From Tenrec ecaudatus (taxonomy: Eukaryota > Chordata > Mammalia > Afrosoricida > Tenrecidae), in contig NC_134535.1 of the NCBI RefSeq assembly GCF_050624435.1, positions 126,219,731 to 126,283,730 on the forward strand: 64,000 nt of DNA, written 5' to 3'. This document shows, piece by piece, positions 48,144 through 60,800 of this stretch (positions are counted from its first letter, which is position 1; each line of letters starts with the position of its first letter). The notes under the pieces were generated by a model. The model had not been told where the DNA came from and searched no databases. It was given only the letters and a program-made list of their open reading frames with translations. The translations under genes were made by a program, and so were the position numbers.

Positions 48144-51100
48144 CTACAAAATCGGAGAGGTGTGCCAAACCCCAGATGATGTCTAAGGCCAAGGACTCCT
48201 GGCACTGTCCCTGCTCTAAGACTGGCCTGCCCCACCCAACACTCACTTGACGGCAGTGGTGAGGCGCAGGGGCCTGACGCCAGGCGTGGCAAAGCGCAGA
48301 GTGTTCATGTAAGCCACATGCTGCAGGGCATGGTTGAAGGTCTCCACATCATCCCCCTCCAGGGTGAGCAGGGACTGCGAGGGGTTCACGTGGACCTGGG
48401 CCCCAGACACAGACACAGCTGAGAGCAGGACCAGGAGGCAGGGAGCAAATGGGGAGAGGGAGGTGGGGTGGCAGGGTTGAGGGGCAGAGGGCATGCCAGG
48501 AAAGAAAGGGCTAGAGAAGGGGGGTATACCTTCATGCCTTTGCCCAGGCTCTCGAAATCCCTATAGTCCAGCCCCTCCCGGCATGCATAGAGGCACTCGA
48601 TGACCTCCCGGCTCTCCAGGCGACCTGAGCGCACGCTGAAACCAGCCAGGTAGCCGTGGAAGTAGTGGTGGATCGGCAAGGGGTCTCCTAGGGCAGGAAC
48701 ACAGGAGGGGCACCAGGAGGTGAAAAAAGGTTAAAAGGAGCAGATGGGGCAGAACATGGGAAGGGGGACTGAGAGAGAGAGAAGAGAGAAATACAGAGAA
48801 AGGGAAAAGGGGGAAGAACAGATATCCTGAGGGGGGGGGGCAGAAATGAGAAATATAGAAATAGAAAGAAGGCAGGGGAAAGGAGAAGGAGACAGGAGGA
48901 TAGAGGGAGGAGGCAGGGAAAGGGAGCAGGATGAAAGAAAGAGAAGAAAGTTGGAGGAGAAGAAAGGTGAAAAAGAGAAGTCACCATCCTCAGGAAAGCT
49001 TCCAGGAGAAGGAATCAGGACGAGGGAGGCGAGAGGGGAGCCAGGAGGGGCGTGCAAGAGAGGGCGTCTTTCACGGTGGCATGCACGGAAGCCCAGGGAG
49101 AGGGTGTGTGCACTTGGCGGGCGCCCAGACCTTCCCCCTCTGTCCCATTAGACCTCTTCCACTTCCTTTCCACTGTGGGGACACCAGCAAGAGAATGTCT
49201 GCATCTCACTCCGTAGTCAAGAAAAGACACCCCCTAGGCCGCGCCAGAAGGATTCGATGTGGAGACCCCACCAAGTGAACAGGGCTTTACCTCAAACTCA
49301 CCTGCAGCAGAGCGGTGGAACCGACACACTCCCTCGGACATACGGCTACACCGCCCCCGCGTGGGAAGAAGCGGATGACTGTGGTCCCAAGGGTATGGAA
49401 TTGGCAGGCGCTGGACTTGGGTTCAGATCGCTTACTTTGAAGGTGCCCAATGCAAGACTCCCATTTATTTACCACTTCAATGCCTCCTTGCTCTCTTGGG
49501 ATGATCTATTCATCTGGTAGGCATGGTTTTGCCTTTGTGAATGAGTGTTAATGAAAGTTTGCCCCATCCCCAATCCCCATTGTTTGTGGTCAGTATCCGG
49601 TCACTTGAGAGTTTAATCTGTACAAGTCAACAATCCAAGTATTACAGTCTGAAGTCAGCCTATACGCGTATAAATTCCTTTTCCCAACGGCGTTTTAAAT
49701 TCTCTATCACTGGCCAAATGAATGACACTATTAAAATAACTACTTTATGGCCCAGGGGGATGACGGAAAATGCTCTCTAATGTAAAATGATGATGACGTC
49801 CCTGAAATGATCCAGAGACATATGTAAATCATAGATACATGAATGGATTTGGGGCTTGCACTTAATTCTAGCCCCAATCTAAGAACAATTGGCTCTCATG
49901 CCACGGCCCTGCTCGAGGCTCCCCCTCATGAAGAGATCGCTGAAGAATGGGCGCGATAGCAACATGTGGTGAAATAACTACATGATGCCCAACTATCAGA
50001 AAGAATAGCTTCTGGGGTCTCAAACAAGCAGCTATCCAAGTGAGGTGTCCACATGAAAGAAGCACACCAACCTTGACCCAAGGACTATAAAAAGTAAAAT
50101 CCAAACTTAAAGGAGGGAAAGGTTTCAGGGCTCAAATTGTGAACACCAGTTTGCAGAAGGCCATGGGTGACAGTGGAAGCCCAAAATCCAACTGCAGGGC
50201 CCCCACCTGGAGCTGAGGCTCTGGAGAATACCCTGACTAGAGTTGAGCAAAGTGAACAGCCTTGCTAGCAGGGAGCACTGGAAAGTCGATTATGATCAAT
50301 GTAGTTAGCTAAAAGGTCATACTTTGCTATTCGATCTCCCTTTTGACCCATTTTAAAGTTGTTTCCATTTTAAAATATTATCTGCTTTATGTTTTGATTT
50401 AGGTTTTGCTCTTGTGCCTACTTGTTGCCGTTGGGTTCTTGTTTACTTGTTTGCTTCCTGTGTGTTTGTGTTTTGTATGATTTCCTGTACATCAAATCCA
50501 GGACCGGTATCCCTAGAGAGACAATAACTGGATAGGGGCGTGACAAGGGAGGATGGGGGACGTGGGGAGTCTGAGAAGAAAGTGTTCTGAAATGGATTGA
50601 GGTGACGACTGCACAACTCTTCCTACGATGGTTGCGTGACTAAGTTGTACGATGTGTGATGTACATGCCAATAAAATGACTTTTAAAATAAAGAAGAAAG
50701 GATCCCCATACTCCCGTCAAACGCCATGTCCCGCCTCTCTGGGGAAAACCTGCCCTGCTGCCGTGCTCCGGGGGCTCTGGCCCCTGGGGGTGGGTGAAGC
50801 GGGAACTGCAAGGACTGTGGGACAAGGATTGGGGGTGCAAACGGGAACGTGGAACAGAAAGGTCAGGTAGAAATCTCCGGGCTGCAGGTCTCACACACAG
50901 AGTACCTTGTGCTGGGTCCATGCTGCTGTCTCCTCCTTTCTCCTTCTCTTTGCTCTTCTCCTCTGGGGGACAAAGTGCCAGAGAGCTCAGTCGGGGGTGG
51001 GGGGCAAATATGGACTTAGGGGAGTGAGGGGATTTGTCATGTTTCCGTCTCTCAGGTCTGCTAGACACACACACACACACACACACACACACGGGGGGGG

Positions 51101-54100
51101 GGGGCGGGAATTAAATCATCTGAAGACCAGAAGACTGGTGAACCTCTGAAGGGAGTGGTTCCGGTTCTCCAGCAGGGGACAGTGGAACTGTACAAATCAC
51201 CAGACTGCAGATGGAACCACATGAGAACAAGAAGCGATGCCGAGAGGGCAGTGCTCCAGGTCAGAGGTGATGTGCGCTGGGATGGGCAGAGACATGGAAG
51301 GCTTCCACTGGGAGACCTTGAGCTGGCGTCCTACCCTCATCTCACAGGGAGGCGCAAGAAGGGGCCTGGACTAGCCCTGCGGACGCGATCAGGCTGCTCT
51401 CCCAAGCCCGCCTCCCCTCATCAATCCTAAACCTCTGGATACCTTTGATACAAGTTCAGAGGGTCTTACCAGCCCAGCAGGCCCCGATCATCAGAGCAGG
51501 CTCCCTTCGGGGTGGGTGGATGAGACCGTTGTCGTGGATGAGGGCGGGGTCGAAGGAAATCCCATCAGCATAGAGCGTGACCGTGGGGAACTCGAGATTC
51601 AAAGCGTAGTGGTGCCACTCATCATCACAGACCTGGGGAGACCAAGGGCAAGCGCCTCCCCGTCACTTCAGCTTCGGGGAACTGTGCTCGGGAGACAGGC
51701 CCCAACCCCTCATATGCCCAGTGCCTCCCGGAACAGCTCAAGGACCAGCACCCTTGCCTCAAATCTATCCAACAACAAACCTAGTACCTAAAATCCCACC
51801 ATCTTCAAGAAAACCTTTAAAAATATGTAACATTGCCAAAAAGGAGTGGCATACCATAGCACCACTAATTCCCACCCACCCGCCCCCCAAAATGTACATA
51901 TATGAATGCATGCGTGTTTATATTATGTATCTATGGCATCGGACCAACACTGGTCTGTCAGTTTGTCCCCCTGAGGTGGCGTGTGTGTTGCTGTGATGCT
52001 GGAAGTGAGGTCACCAGTGTTTCGAAAGCCAGACCGGCCCCTGGAGAAGCGCATCCTGTGTGGGGAAGTAGCTGGGCAGCAACAAGGAGAAAGACCTGCG
52101 ACGAGATGGGCCAGCGCAGTGGCTGCATCGATGGGCTCAAGCCGAAGAACACTTGTGAGGGGGACACGGGCACCGGCAGGGTTTCCTCCAGTGCACACGG
52201 GGTCACTGTGCGTCGCCCTCACAGCCACATGGCACAGGGATGTTGAGGATCATTGTGTCTAGACCATGGCACGTGATCTAGGATCATTTCTAATCCAGCG
52301 GGAACCACAAAAACAAACGTGGGTCTCCCTTCGCAGGCAGCCGAGTTAGGAGTAAGGGATGGTCAGAGAAATGAAGGGTGGAGAGTTTTCTGCCTCTGCA
52401 GTTCCAAATAGTGGGGTTCCTGAAGGCTCTGGCTCTTTTCCCTTTACTCTCTACACTCTCTTCCAGGGGACAACCTCATCTGTCCCCCTGGATTCAGATA
52501 CAGCATTTATGCCCCTCATTCTAAAATCTAACATCCTTAACCCAGAACCTCCCTTCTAAGGCTGACGATCTCCACGTGGCTGGGTCACAGACATCTCACC
52601 TTTCATGTGTGTGAGACAGAAGTCTGGTCATACTAAGAGTTAGGCGTTGGGCTGCTAACTGCAAGGTCAGCAGTTCAGACCCAGCAGCTGCGCCAAGGGA
52701 TACAAACGAGGCTGCCTGCTCCCACAGAGATGCACAGGCTTAGAATCCCTGTGTGGGGTCACAATGAATCAGAATCAAAATGAGGGTCGTGGTTTGGGGG
52801 GTGTGTTTTAGTCCCGGCCTCTTTCTGACTTCCTCAACATTGCCTGGGCCGTAAAATGTGCCAACACATACCCAGTGCGTGACTTAGGAAAGAGACACTC
52901 TGAGATCCTCCCTTCCCTCATCCTGCAGATCTAGTCCATCAGTAGTTCCTGTCGGTCTCGGGTTCAAACTGAACAAGAAGCCCTGTTGCTTCTATGAGGT
53001 CCTCGACATCTCTGTTTCCACACATCCGCCAAGTCTCAGTGTGGACGCTTACAACTCCACCACGTGTTGTTCCCACGGATCCCAAAGGGATCTGCGTAAG
53101 ACGTAAATCTGACCAGGCCACTTCCCTACTTCCAATCCTTCCAAGGCTTCTATCTCTCATCAAACAAAATCTCAACCAGCACACAGGCCCACTGCGGAAC
53201 CTGGTTCCACCCACTGCCCCCCCACATTTCCAGTCATCTTTGGGCTTTCTACCCCAATCACCCCAGCCTCCTTCATTATCTAGAGCTCACTCTGGCCTCA
53301 AGGCACCTGCCTCTCCCTCCTCCTGGGCCACTGCTCCTGTCTCTACAGGTGACTACTTCTCAGCCTTTAGATTACATTTCGCCTCAGTCTCACCTTCCCT
53401 GAACATCTCAGCTGAATCCCTCCTTTCCCGATCTTCCCCCATTTTCCACCTCAATCCCTTGCTTATTTCTTTCAGAGAATTCATCATAAGCTATCGTTTT
53501 CACACGCCTGTTTATTTTATTTAAGCCTACCTCTCCAGCTACCACGTAAGCTCCGCGAAGGTAAAGATTGGGTTCCCTCTTGGATTCCACCGCATCCCCA
53601 GAACTTCAACAAGGACCTGGGACTTCACTGGCATGTAATAAATGCTTGTTGGGTAAATGGAAGTGGATTAAAGAGGAACAGAAGGGTTCGTGTAAGCGGC
53701 CAATGTCAGCAGCCCAAAGGAAAGAGTAAGAATTGGTAACGAACAGAATGTTTCTTGACATGATTTCTGTAAAGAGCTTTTACAGCCAGTCCTTAATTGT
53801 CCAGTTTGTGCATTTCCCACCGTCTTCATTTCCCTCCCTCTCTCTACTTCCTGCCCTTGCTCAGCCACTCTTCCGCCAGGGCTTACAAGAAAAATAGAAG
53901 ATTAAAAACTCAGATTGGTCCCATTGGTCCTCGTGAAGGACCAGCTTGGAGAATGACTGAAAACAGACGAGGCTGCAACTCAAGAGATAATTTTTTTAAT
54001 TTCTTCCAACATTCTATCCCTCATAATCATGTCCAATAAGAAGAATTAACATGTCAGGAAGTCTTTTAGTTTACAAAGGATTAGTCTATCGTTGATCCTA

Positions 54101-54786
54101 CCAACGACCCTGGAATAGAGACTTCTTATGCTCCCCACTTAGCAGGGCAAAGGAGAAGAGGCTTGGACACATTGGCTAGGAGACTGAGCCCCAATTCACA
54201 TATGTCAGAATGACCTGTTTTCTCCATTACAACATGTGAGCTGCTGAGAGTCGGGGACGGGCACTGTTAGGTTAGGTTCTAGATAAAAGCGAGATAGAGC
54301 CCAAATCTAAACAGAAGGTGGTTGTTGGAATTGGATATCATAGTACGTAATCCCAGAGTGCTTGTTATAGGAGACGAGCCTTAGAAGGAATGTACAAGGG
54401 AGCCTAGGGATGGGATGTTTAATGGCCGTAAGGAGAGAATGAAAGACGTAGTACGAAGCAGCCTAGAAAATGCCAGCCCCTGCCCTGCCCCAGGGCCCTC
54501 CGACCCTCCGTCAGCTACCAACAACCGGGCTCACCTGCTCCAGCTTCCAGAGGAACTTGACCGGGCGGGCACTCTCAAGCAGGGGCCAGTAGAGGAAGGC
54601 AATTCTGCAGCCATGGACCGTCAGTGAGTAGTGAGAGAAGCCGTCCTCTGATGGGAGAAGGCAGAAGCAAGGATCAAACACCAGGCCTGAAGCAGGAACA
54701 AGCTCAAAGCACCAGGAGGGGGAGTGTGCTTGTTTCTCCAACTAACCCTCCCTCGTGTGCTCTCTCACTCCTTCGTTTATTCTCAA

Positions 54787-54872
<86 letters not shown>

Positions 54873-57800
54873 TTACACTCATACACCATTTACTTCCAGT
54901 GGTAACTAGGATGCTCAAGCACTCTGATTGGCTGAAGGAGGAACCTGTTTCCAACCACCCTTGATTGGGCTTATGGCTAATATAAATGCCATGAGAGACA
55001 ACCACCTTCAGGTTGAGAGAAATGGGGTCAGAGGAGTGACCATGAATGAAAGAGCTGAGCCCTCCCACCGGGGAGGGGAGAAGTCCTTTGAGGAAAAGGA
55101 TAAGGTAGTGGTCAAGGGGAAGGAAGGGGCACCCCCTTAACCAGGCTTTTCCAGTACCATGGAGGGCTGTAATGGGCAAGGAGAGAGGCAGTCTACTGCA
55201 TGGCGGACCTCAGGGAGATGGGATGACGACAAATGAGAGCGGCTATGGCAGGTCCACCGCGTGCTGAGAGCAGGACCATCTCAACATAGCCTGTTGGGCA
55301 CATCGCTGGATTTCAGGAAGGAAGACATGCTGCACTGTCACTTTGCAGAAGAGGGTAAGTGACCTGCCCACAGTCACATAACGGGCAGCGACCGAACCAC
55401 AACAAGAGACCAGCTTGCCCACTGTGGAGCAGTGCCCCTAGGGAGGCTCACCGTTCTGCACCGTGTTACACACAATGGTTTCCTCTTCTTTCTTGCCCTT
55501 GCTGGGAGTTACGCCATGCTTCATCCAGAAGGACAGGGTGAAGTGGTCACTGAGGCTGTCCTGGGACCCAGAGCCTGTTCCACCCTGGGGCACCTGCACA
55601 GCTTGGGTGCCATTGAACCAGTAGATAAGGCTGCTGTCCTGGCTGTAGTGCACGGAGAGGCCTGCGGTCCAGTTGGCATTGGGGCCAGGCATTGGCAACA
55701 GATCTACCTCCCCCGTGGCAGCACCTGCAAGAGCCCAGGTGGCATGAGTATCAGTCCGGGGCAACAAAGGTAAAATGGAAAGTAGGTGGGGGGTAGAGAA
55801 AGGTTTTCTACAGCTAGTCTAATCGCTTCTTCGAGACTTTCAAAGACAAGATGGGGATGGACCTCGAGGGCTCTCTCTCGTTAACTCAACCCATGCTCCA
55901 ACTCTTCATCGCTCCCCACAATGCATCTGATGACGGCATTGTGCCGCGACGAGTCTTTGCAATGACCTATCCATCGCCCTGTCGGCCCCCCAAAGCTAAC
56001 CAAGGACCACGATCCCTGTGGATATAGTAATGTGCTTGGAGGAGTCCAGCAGATTCTTTGAGAGGAGCCCAGGGAGGCCAGGCAGAGACTTGGTTGGAAG
56101 AGATAGGCCTGAAGGAGTAAGTCGGGGGCAAACCTACCGCAGAGTTTCCTCAGCGCCCGCTCGGAGTAGTTGTCCCGGTCACAGCCCTTGGCCACATGGC
56201 TGGTCTGTAGCTCTATGGTGGCCTGAATGTTCCAGAGAGGCTCATCACAGGTCTCCAGACGGATGCCAGGAAACAAAGCCAAGCTCCCAGCGCCCGGGGC
56301 ATACTCAATCCTTTTGTTCCAGCCTGTATGGGTGAGACAGAGAGGCCAGTGAAGCAAGAAGGTAAGACAGCTGCTTTCCTCCTGCCTCCTCCTGCCATGC
56401 GCCCCACCAGCCTGAGTCCCTGGGCAAATGGCCCAGCCAAGGAAGACAGTGGTGAGCCTGCCCCCAGGTATCCCGTCTTTGACCCCCTAGATTGCCAGAG
56501 GTGCAAACAGGCCAAAGGGAAAGCTGATTCACAGAGCGGAGCACCTCACCTTGCCAGCTGGGTTTACAGGTGGGCTTCACCTGGATCTCCACCTCAGCGT
56601 CATCCGCGGCCCGCTTCTTCCCGCAGTCGTAAGCCGTCACTGTAAACTTGTGGAGCCGCTCCCCACTGTACTGCAGCTTCTCCGTGTTCTCGATGTTCCC
56701 TGGAGGAGAGGAGGGCAGACGGGGTCAGCGCACTACAGAAACCACAGGGAGGCCAGCCCAGGAGTCAGGGGCTCATTGAACCGCAGGTGAATGTGGATGC
56801 ACGGGAGAGGGCTGGGGCGGGGTTTTCACATCTGAGGAGGAAGATGTGAAGTGAGCATCCCAAGGGCAGGAGATGTGGCAGCCTGGGCCCGAGGGGCACT
56901 GACAGAGATGGGCCACTGGGGTGCCCGGGGGATGGACTCACCGTCATTGTCAATGAGGAAGGGGGTGTTGGGCGTGAGGATCTCATAGTAGCAGATCTGG
57001 CTGTACTGTGGGGAGCAGTCGCCATCAATGGCTTCCACCCGCAGGATTCGGTCATACAACTTCCCCTCCGTCACTGCCGCCCGGTACAGCCGCTCCACAA
57101 ACACAGGAGCAAACTCATTCACGTCGTTAACCCGCACGTGTACTGTTGCCCTGCATGCACCAGAGTGGGAGGAGGTGAAGAAGGGGTGAGGGGACAAGGA
57201 AGAGTCAGCCAGCATTTGTGCCCCCAGAAAGGCAAAGGGGGCCAAGTAGGGATGCAGGTGGCACACCGAGCAGGAGAGGAGCCATCCAACCCTGAGCCTG
57301 GGGCAGGTCAGCAGGCTCACTCCCACCCTGCAGAGCGCCAAGCTGTGCCACAGGGGAGCAGGCTCCAAGGAGAAGGGCCTCACACGAACAGGGGCTAAGG
57401 AAGGCATATATATATATATATACCCCAAGAGACACCCCGGAGCTGATTTTGATGACTTGTGAGCACAATGGGTGCCCCACCAAGGGTCGGCAAAGTCAAC
57501 TGCTATCTGAGCAGTACATGTGAGCTGTATGCTGCCTCTGTGCACATGAGCTTGTCATGAGTGGCACAGACACACACTCTTGGGCCTTGGGCAAGTGGAC
57601 CTGGGTGGAAGCCCTCTGTGCTAAGTCCTGCCTGTAGCTAAGATCCAGGGGCCCAGGGCCAAGGGCAAGGGTGGTATCTCCAAATGGGAAACAAGATCGC
57701 AAGGAGAGGTTTCTCTCTTGTACCCTCTTAGTGGCCCAGGAATCCTGCCTGACAGTCTCTCACCATGGCACGTGGCAGTGAGAGTCAGCAGGAATGGATG

Positions 57801-60800
57801 TAGGTGTTCTGGACCCTGGCCATCCCCTCCCCACCGTCTCCAACAACTGCGTATGTGAGTGTTCCTGTGTCCACTGCAAGTAGACTGGGGAGCAGTGGAC
57901 AGGGGTTCTGGATGTGTGCTGAGCATGGTTCCTCCTCCTCCTCCTCCTCCTCATCATCATCATCATCATCATAGCTCCCATGTGTTGAGCTGTTTACCCT
58001 GTGCCAGGTAGTGGGACGTGTGCTTTACACACGCCATTTAATCTTCACAACAACCCTGCGAAGCAGGCACCCATCACTATCCTCATGTTACACAGAGGAA
58101 AAGGAGAGCCGCAAAGGTCCGTAAGCTGCCCAAAGCGGGGGTTTCCAAGGAAGGGAGGAAGGAAGGAAGGAAGGAAGGAAAGAGGAGAGGGAGGGAGGAA
58201 GAGAAGAAGGGAGGGAGGGAGGAGGAGAGGGAGCAAAGAAGGGAGGAAGAAAAGAAGGAAGAAGGATGGAAAGGAGGGAGGAAGGGAGGGGGAGGGAAGG
58301 AAGAGGAGAGGAAGGGAGGGAAGAAGGAGGGAAAGAAGGAAGGAAATTAGGGAGAGAGGAAGGGAGGGAGGGAGGGAGGGAGGGAGAGGAGGAGAGGGAG
58401 GAAGGGAGGGGGAGAAGAGGGAGGAAGAAAGGGGGAGGGAGGGAGGAAGAGGAGAGGGAGAAAGGAAGAGAGGGAAGGAGAAGAGGGAAGAAGGAAGGGG
58501 GGAGGGAGGAGGAAGAGGAGGGAGGGAAGAGGAGAGGTAGGAGGGGAGGGAGAGACGGAGGGAGGGAGGAGGAGAGGGATAGAGGGAGGGAGGGATGGAG
58601 AGAGGGAGGGAAGGAGGAGGAGAGGGAGGGAGGGAGGAGGAGTGGAAGGGAGGGAGGAAGGGCATTTGCTGTGAAGTTGACTCCAACTCATGGGCACCCC
58701 AGTGTGACAGAAAAACCTGTGCCTCATGCAGTTTCAATAACTTGTTTTTCAGAAGGAGATAACCAGGCCTCTGGATGGACTCAAACCTCCCACCTTTGGA
58801 TTAGCAGTCGAGCACGTTAACATCGGCACTCCCCAGCCAGGGTTAGAGCCAAATAAACTCTATTATGTGCTTCTGCCACCTTGACTGGAAGGATCCTAGG
58901 CAGGGAGGGAGCAAACACACTGATCCTAAACCCTGAGAACATCAAAGAAGTGGGTGGACATTCAATGGCCACAGGAACATGGCATGGTGAGGGGCTGGGA
59001 AAGGAGGACAGGAGGCAGAGGAGTGGGGGGGGGCGGCTATGGGGCAGGGAAGGGCCCTCACTTGTGGGACTTTTTGGTGTTGGCCCCATCAGGGCCCTCA
59101 CCACAGTCATAGGCCTGGATGGTGAAGGTGTGCTCCTTCTGAGCCTCGCAGTCCACTGGCTCCTTGGCCCGGATCAATCCTTCTCCTGTAGCCTTGTCCA
59201 AGATCACTGCCTCAAAGGGCACGCCAGACCCATGGAGCCGGAAGCCGCAGATCTCACCTGGCCCGGAGGGAGGAGTGGGGGAGCAGTGAGCCTTCTGAAC
59301 CCCCTCTAGCATGGCCTCCTCCACCTCAGGTTCTCCAGCTGTGGTTCTGGCTTCAGCCCTTCTCCCCAACCCGGATCCTTCTCCTGAATGAGCTAACATA
59401 ACTCCAACCTCAGTTGCTCTCTCAGAGTCACTAGGTCTGAGAGGTGACAAACCTTGATCCAATTATCCCCTGCCTGCGTAGCACGTCCTTCTCTCTGTGC
59501 TCCTGTCCTCAGTCACAGTCCTTCAGTGGATCTCATTCCCCACCTTGAGCCTACTTCTGTCCTCAGGTCCCTTCCCCATGGTCCCCTTATGCCCACTCTC
59601 ACAGCCCTCGTGCTCCTGAGATCAACCCTGCCTTCTTTCACTCTCTGCCCTCCCAACCACTTTTCTCTGCTTTACCTGCTTACCATTCCCCAGCCCCAAT
59701 TACCTGCATATCGCAGGGGGGCGTCCTTGTCCAAAGCGAAGAGTGGTGGATTCAACAGGACAGTGTTGTCGTTCTCCATGACGATGCCCTGGTACTCTGC
59801 CTCGATCCATGGCTTGTGCTTATTGGCTGGACCCAGAGAAAGGAGGAGAAACACCTGTGACCCTGGGTCTCCGCTTCAAGAACAGCACCCGAAGGTCCGG
59901 GCAGACTCACACCCAGCACCCTCACCGTTTCCACCCCCTGCAGCAGCTCCTCGGAGGAGGACAAGGAGGAGGGTGTGGATGAGGGTGAACCATTAAAGGA
60001 GTAAGATGATCTGTGGAAGGTCACAGCCTTCTCCTATTGCAAGATAGACAATTTCCATAGCAACAGCCTATACTCCCCCCCCCCCCCAGGAGGTAGGGGA
60101 GGAGACCATCATCTCCCCTGGGGACCAGGGTCTGGCAGAGAACTTTCTTCAGGTTCAGGGTGTAAAGCACTTGACAATGGAGACTGGAAGTCAAGGAACA
60201 GCGGTGGCCACCGAAGGGCCCATGGAAAATTCAGGGAGAGAATAAGAGCAGAGCTGGGATTGCATGAAAGGAGGTGCCCCTTCTTGGGGATCTGTTTACT
60301 ATCCTCCTGCTCCCTTCATTCTTCATCCTTCTCCCTGCACTCTTCCCTGCTCCCAACCAAGTCTCAGCCTAAGGCCATTCTCCCAGAGCAGATGGAACAG
60401 GAGAAAGGAGGGGCAGAAAAGAGATATAGGACAGAAGGAGGGGGGACGGAGTGTGGCTGGGATGGAGCAGAGGAATCAGTGTCAAATGCCTGCACCCAGC
60501 AGAGCCAACATCCTAAGGGATTATGGAGTTGGCCTAGAAATACAGCCAATCCCCTGCTGGCTTCCCACCCCCACCCCCAGAAGAACACACTCGTCTCCAG
60601 CCTATGTCCACCCCCCTTACAGGGCCTCCGAACCCGGGCTCCCCAAACCCACCATTTTGTAAAGCCCCAGGACTTAGCTCCAATGTTTTCCCATCCAACC
60701 CGCTTCCCTTCAGCCATCAGCCAAGTCAAAGTGGGTGTGGGGTTCAGAACGGGTATGGGGCTCAGAGTGGGTGTGGGGCTCACTCCAGATGCTCCCACGC

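Noticed and set aside
48700-49300. Overlapping open frames on both strands in intron 10
   Set aside because: Explained by the A/G-rich tract; no homology recognised.
58001-58820. Several long open frames on both strands over the GGAA tract
   Set aside because: Purely compositional: repeats of Glu/Gly/Arg/Lys on one strand and Pro/Ser/Leu on the other.
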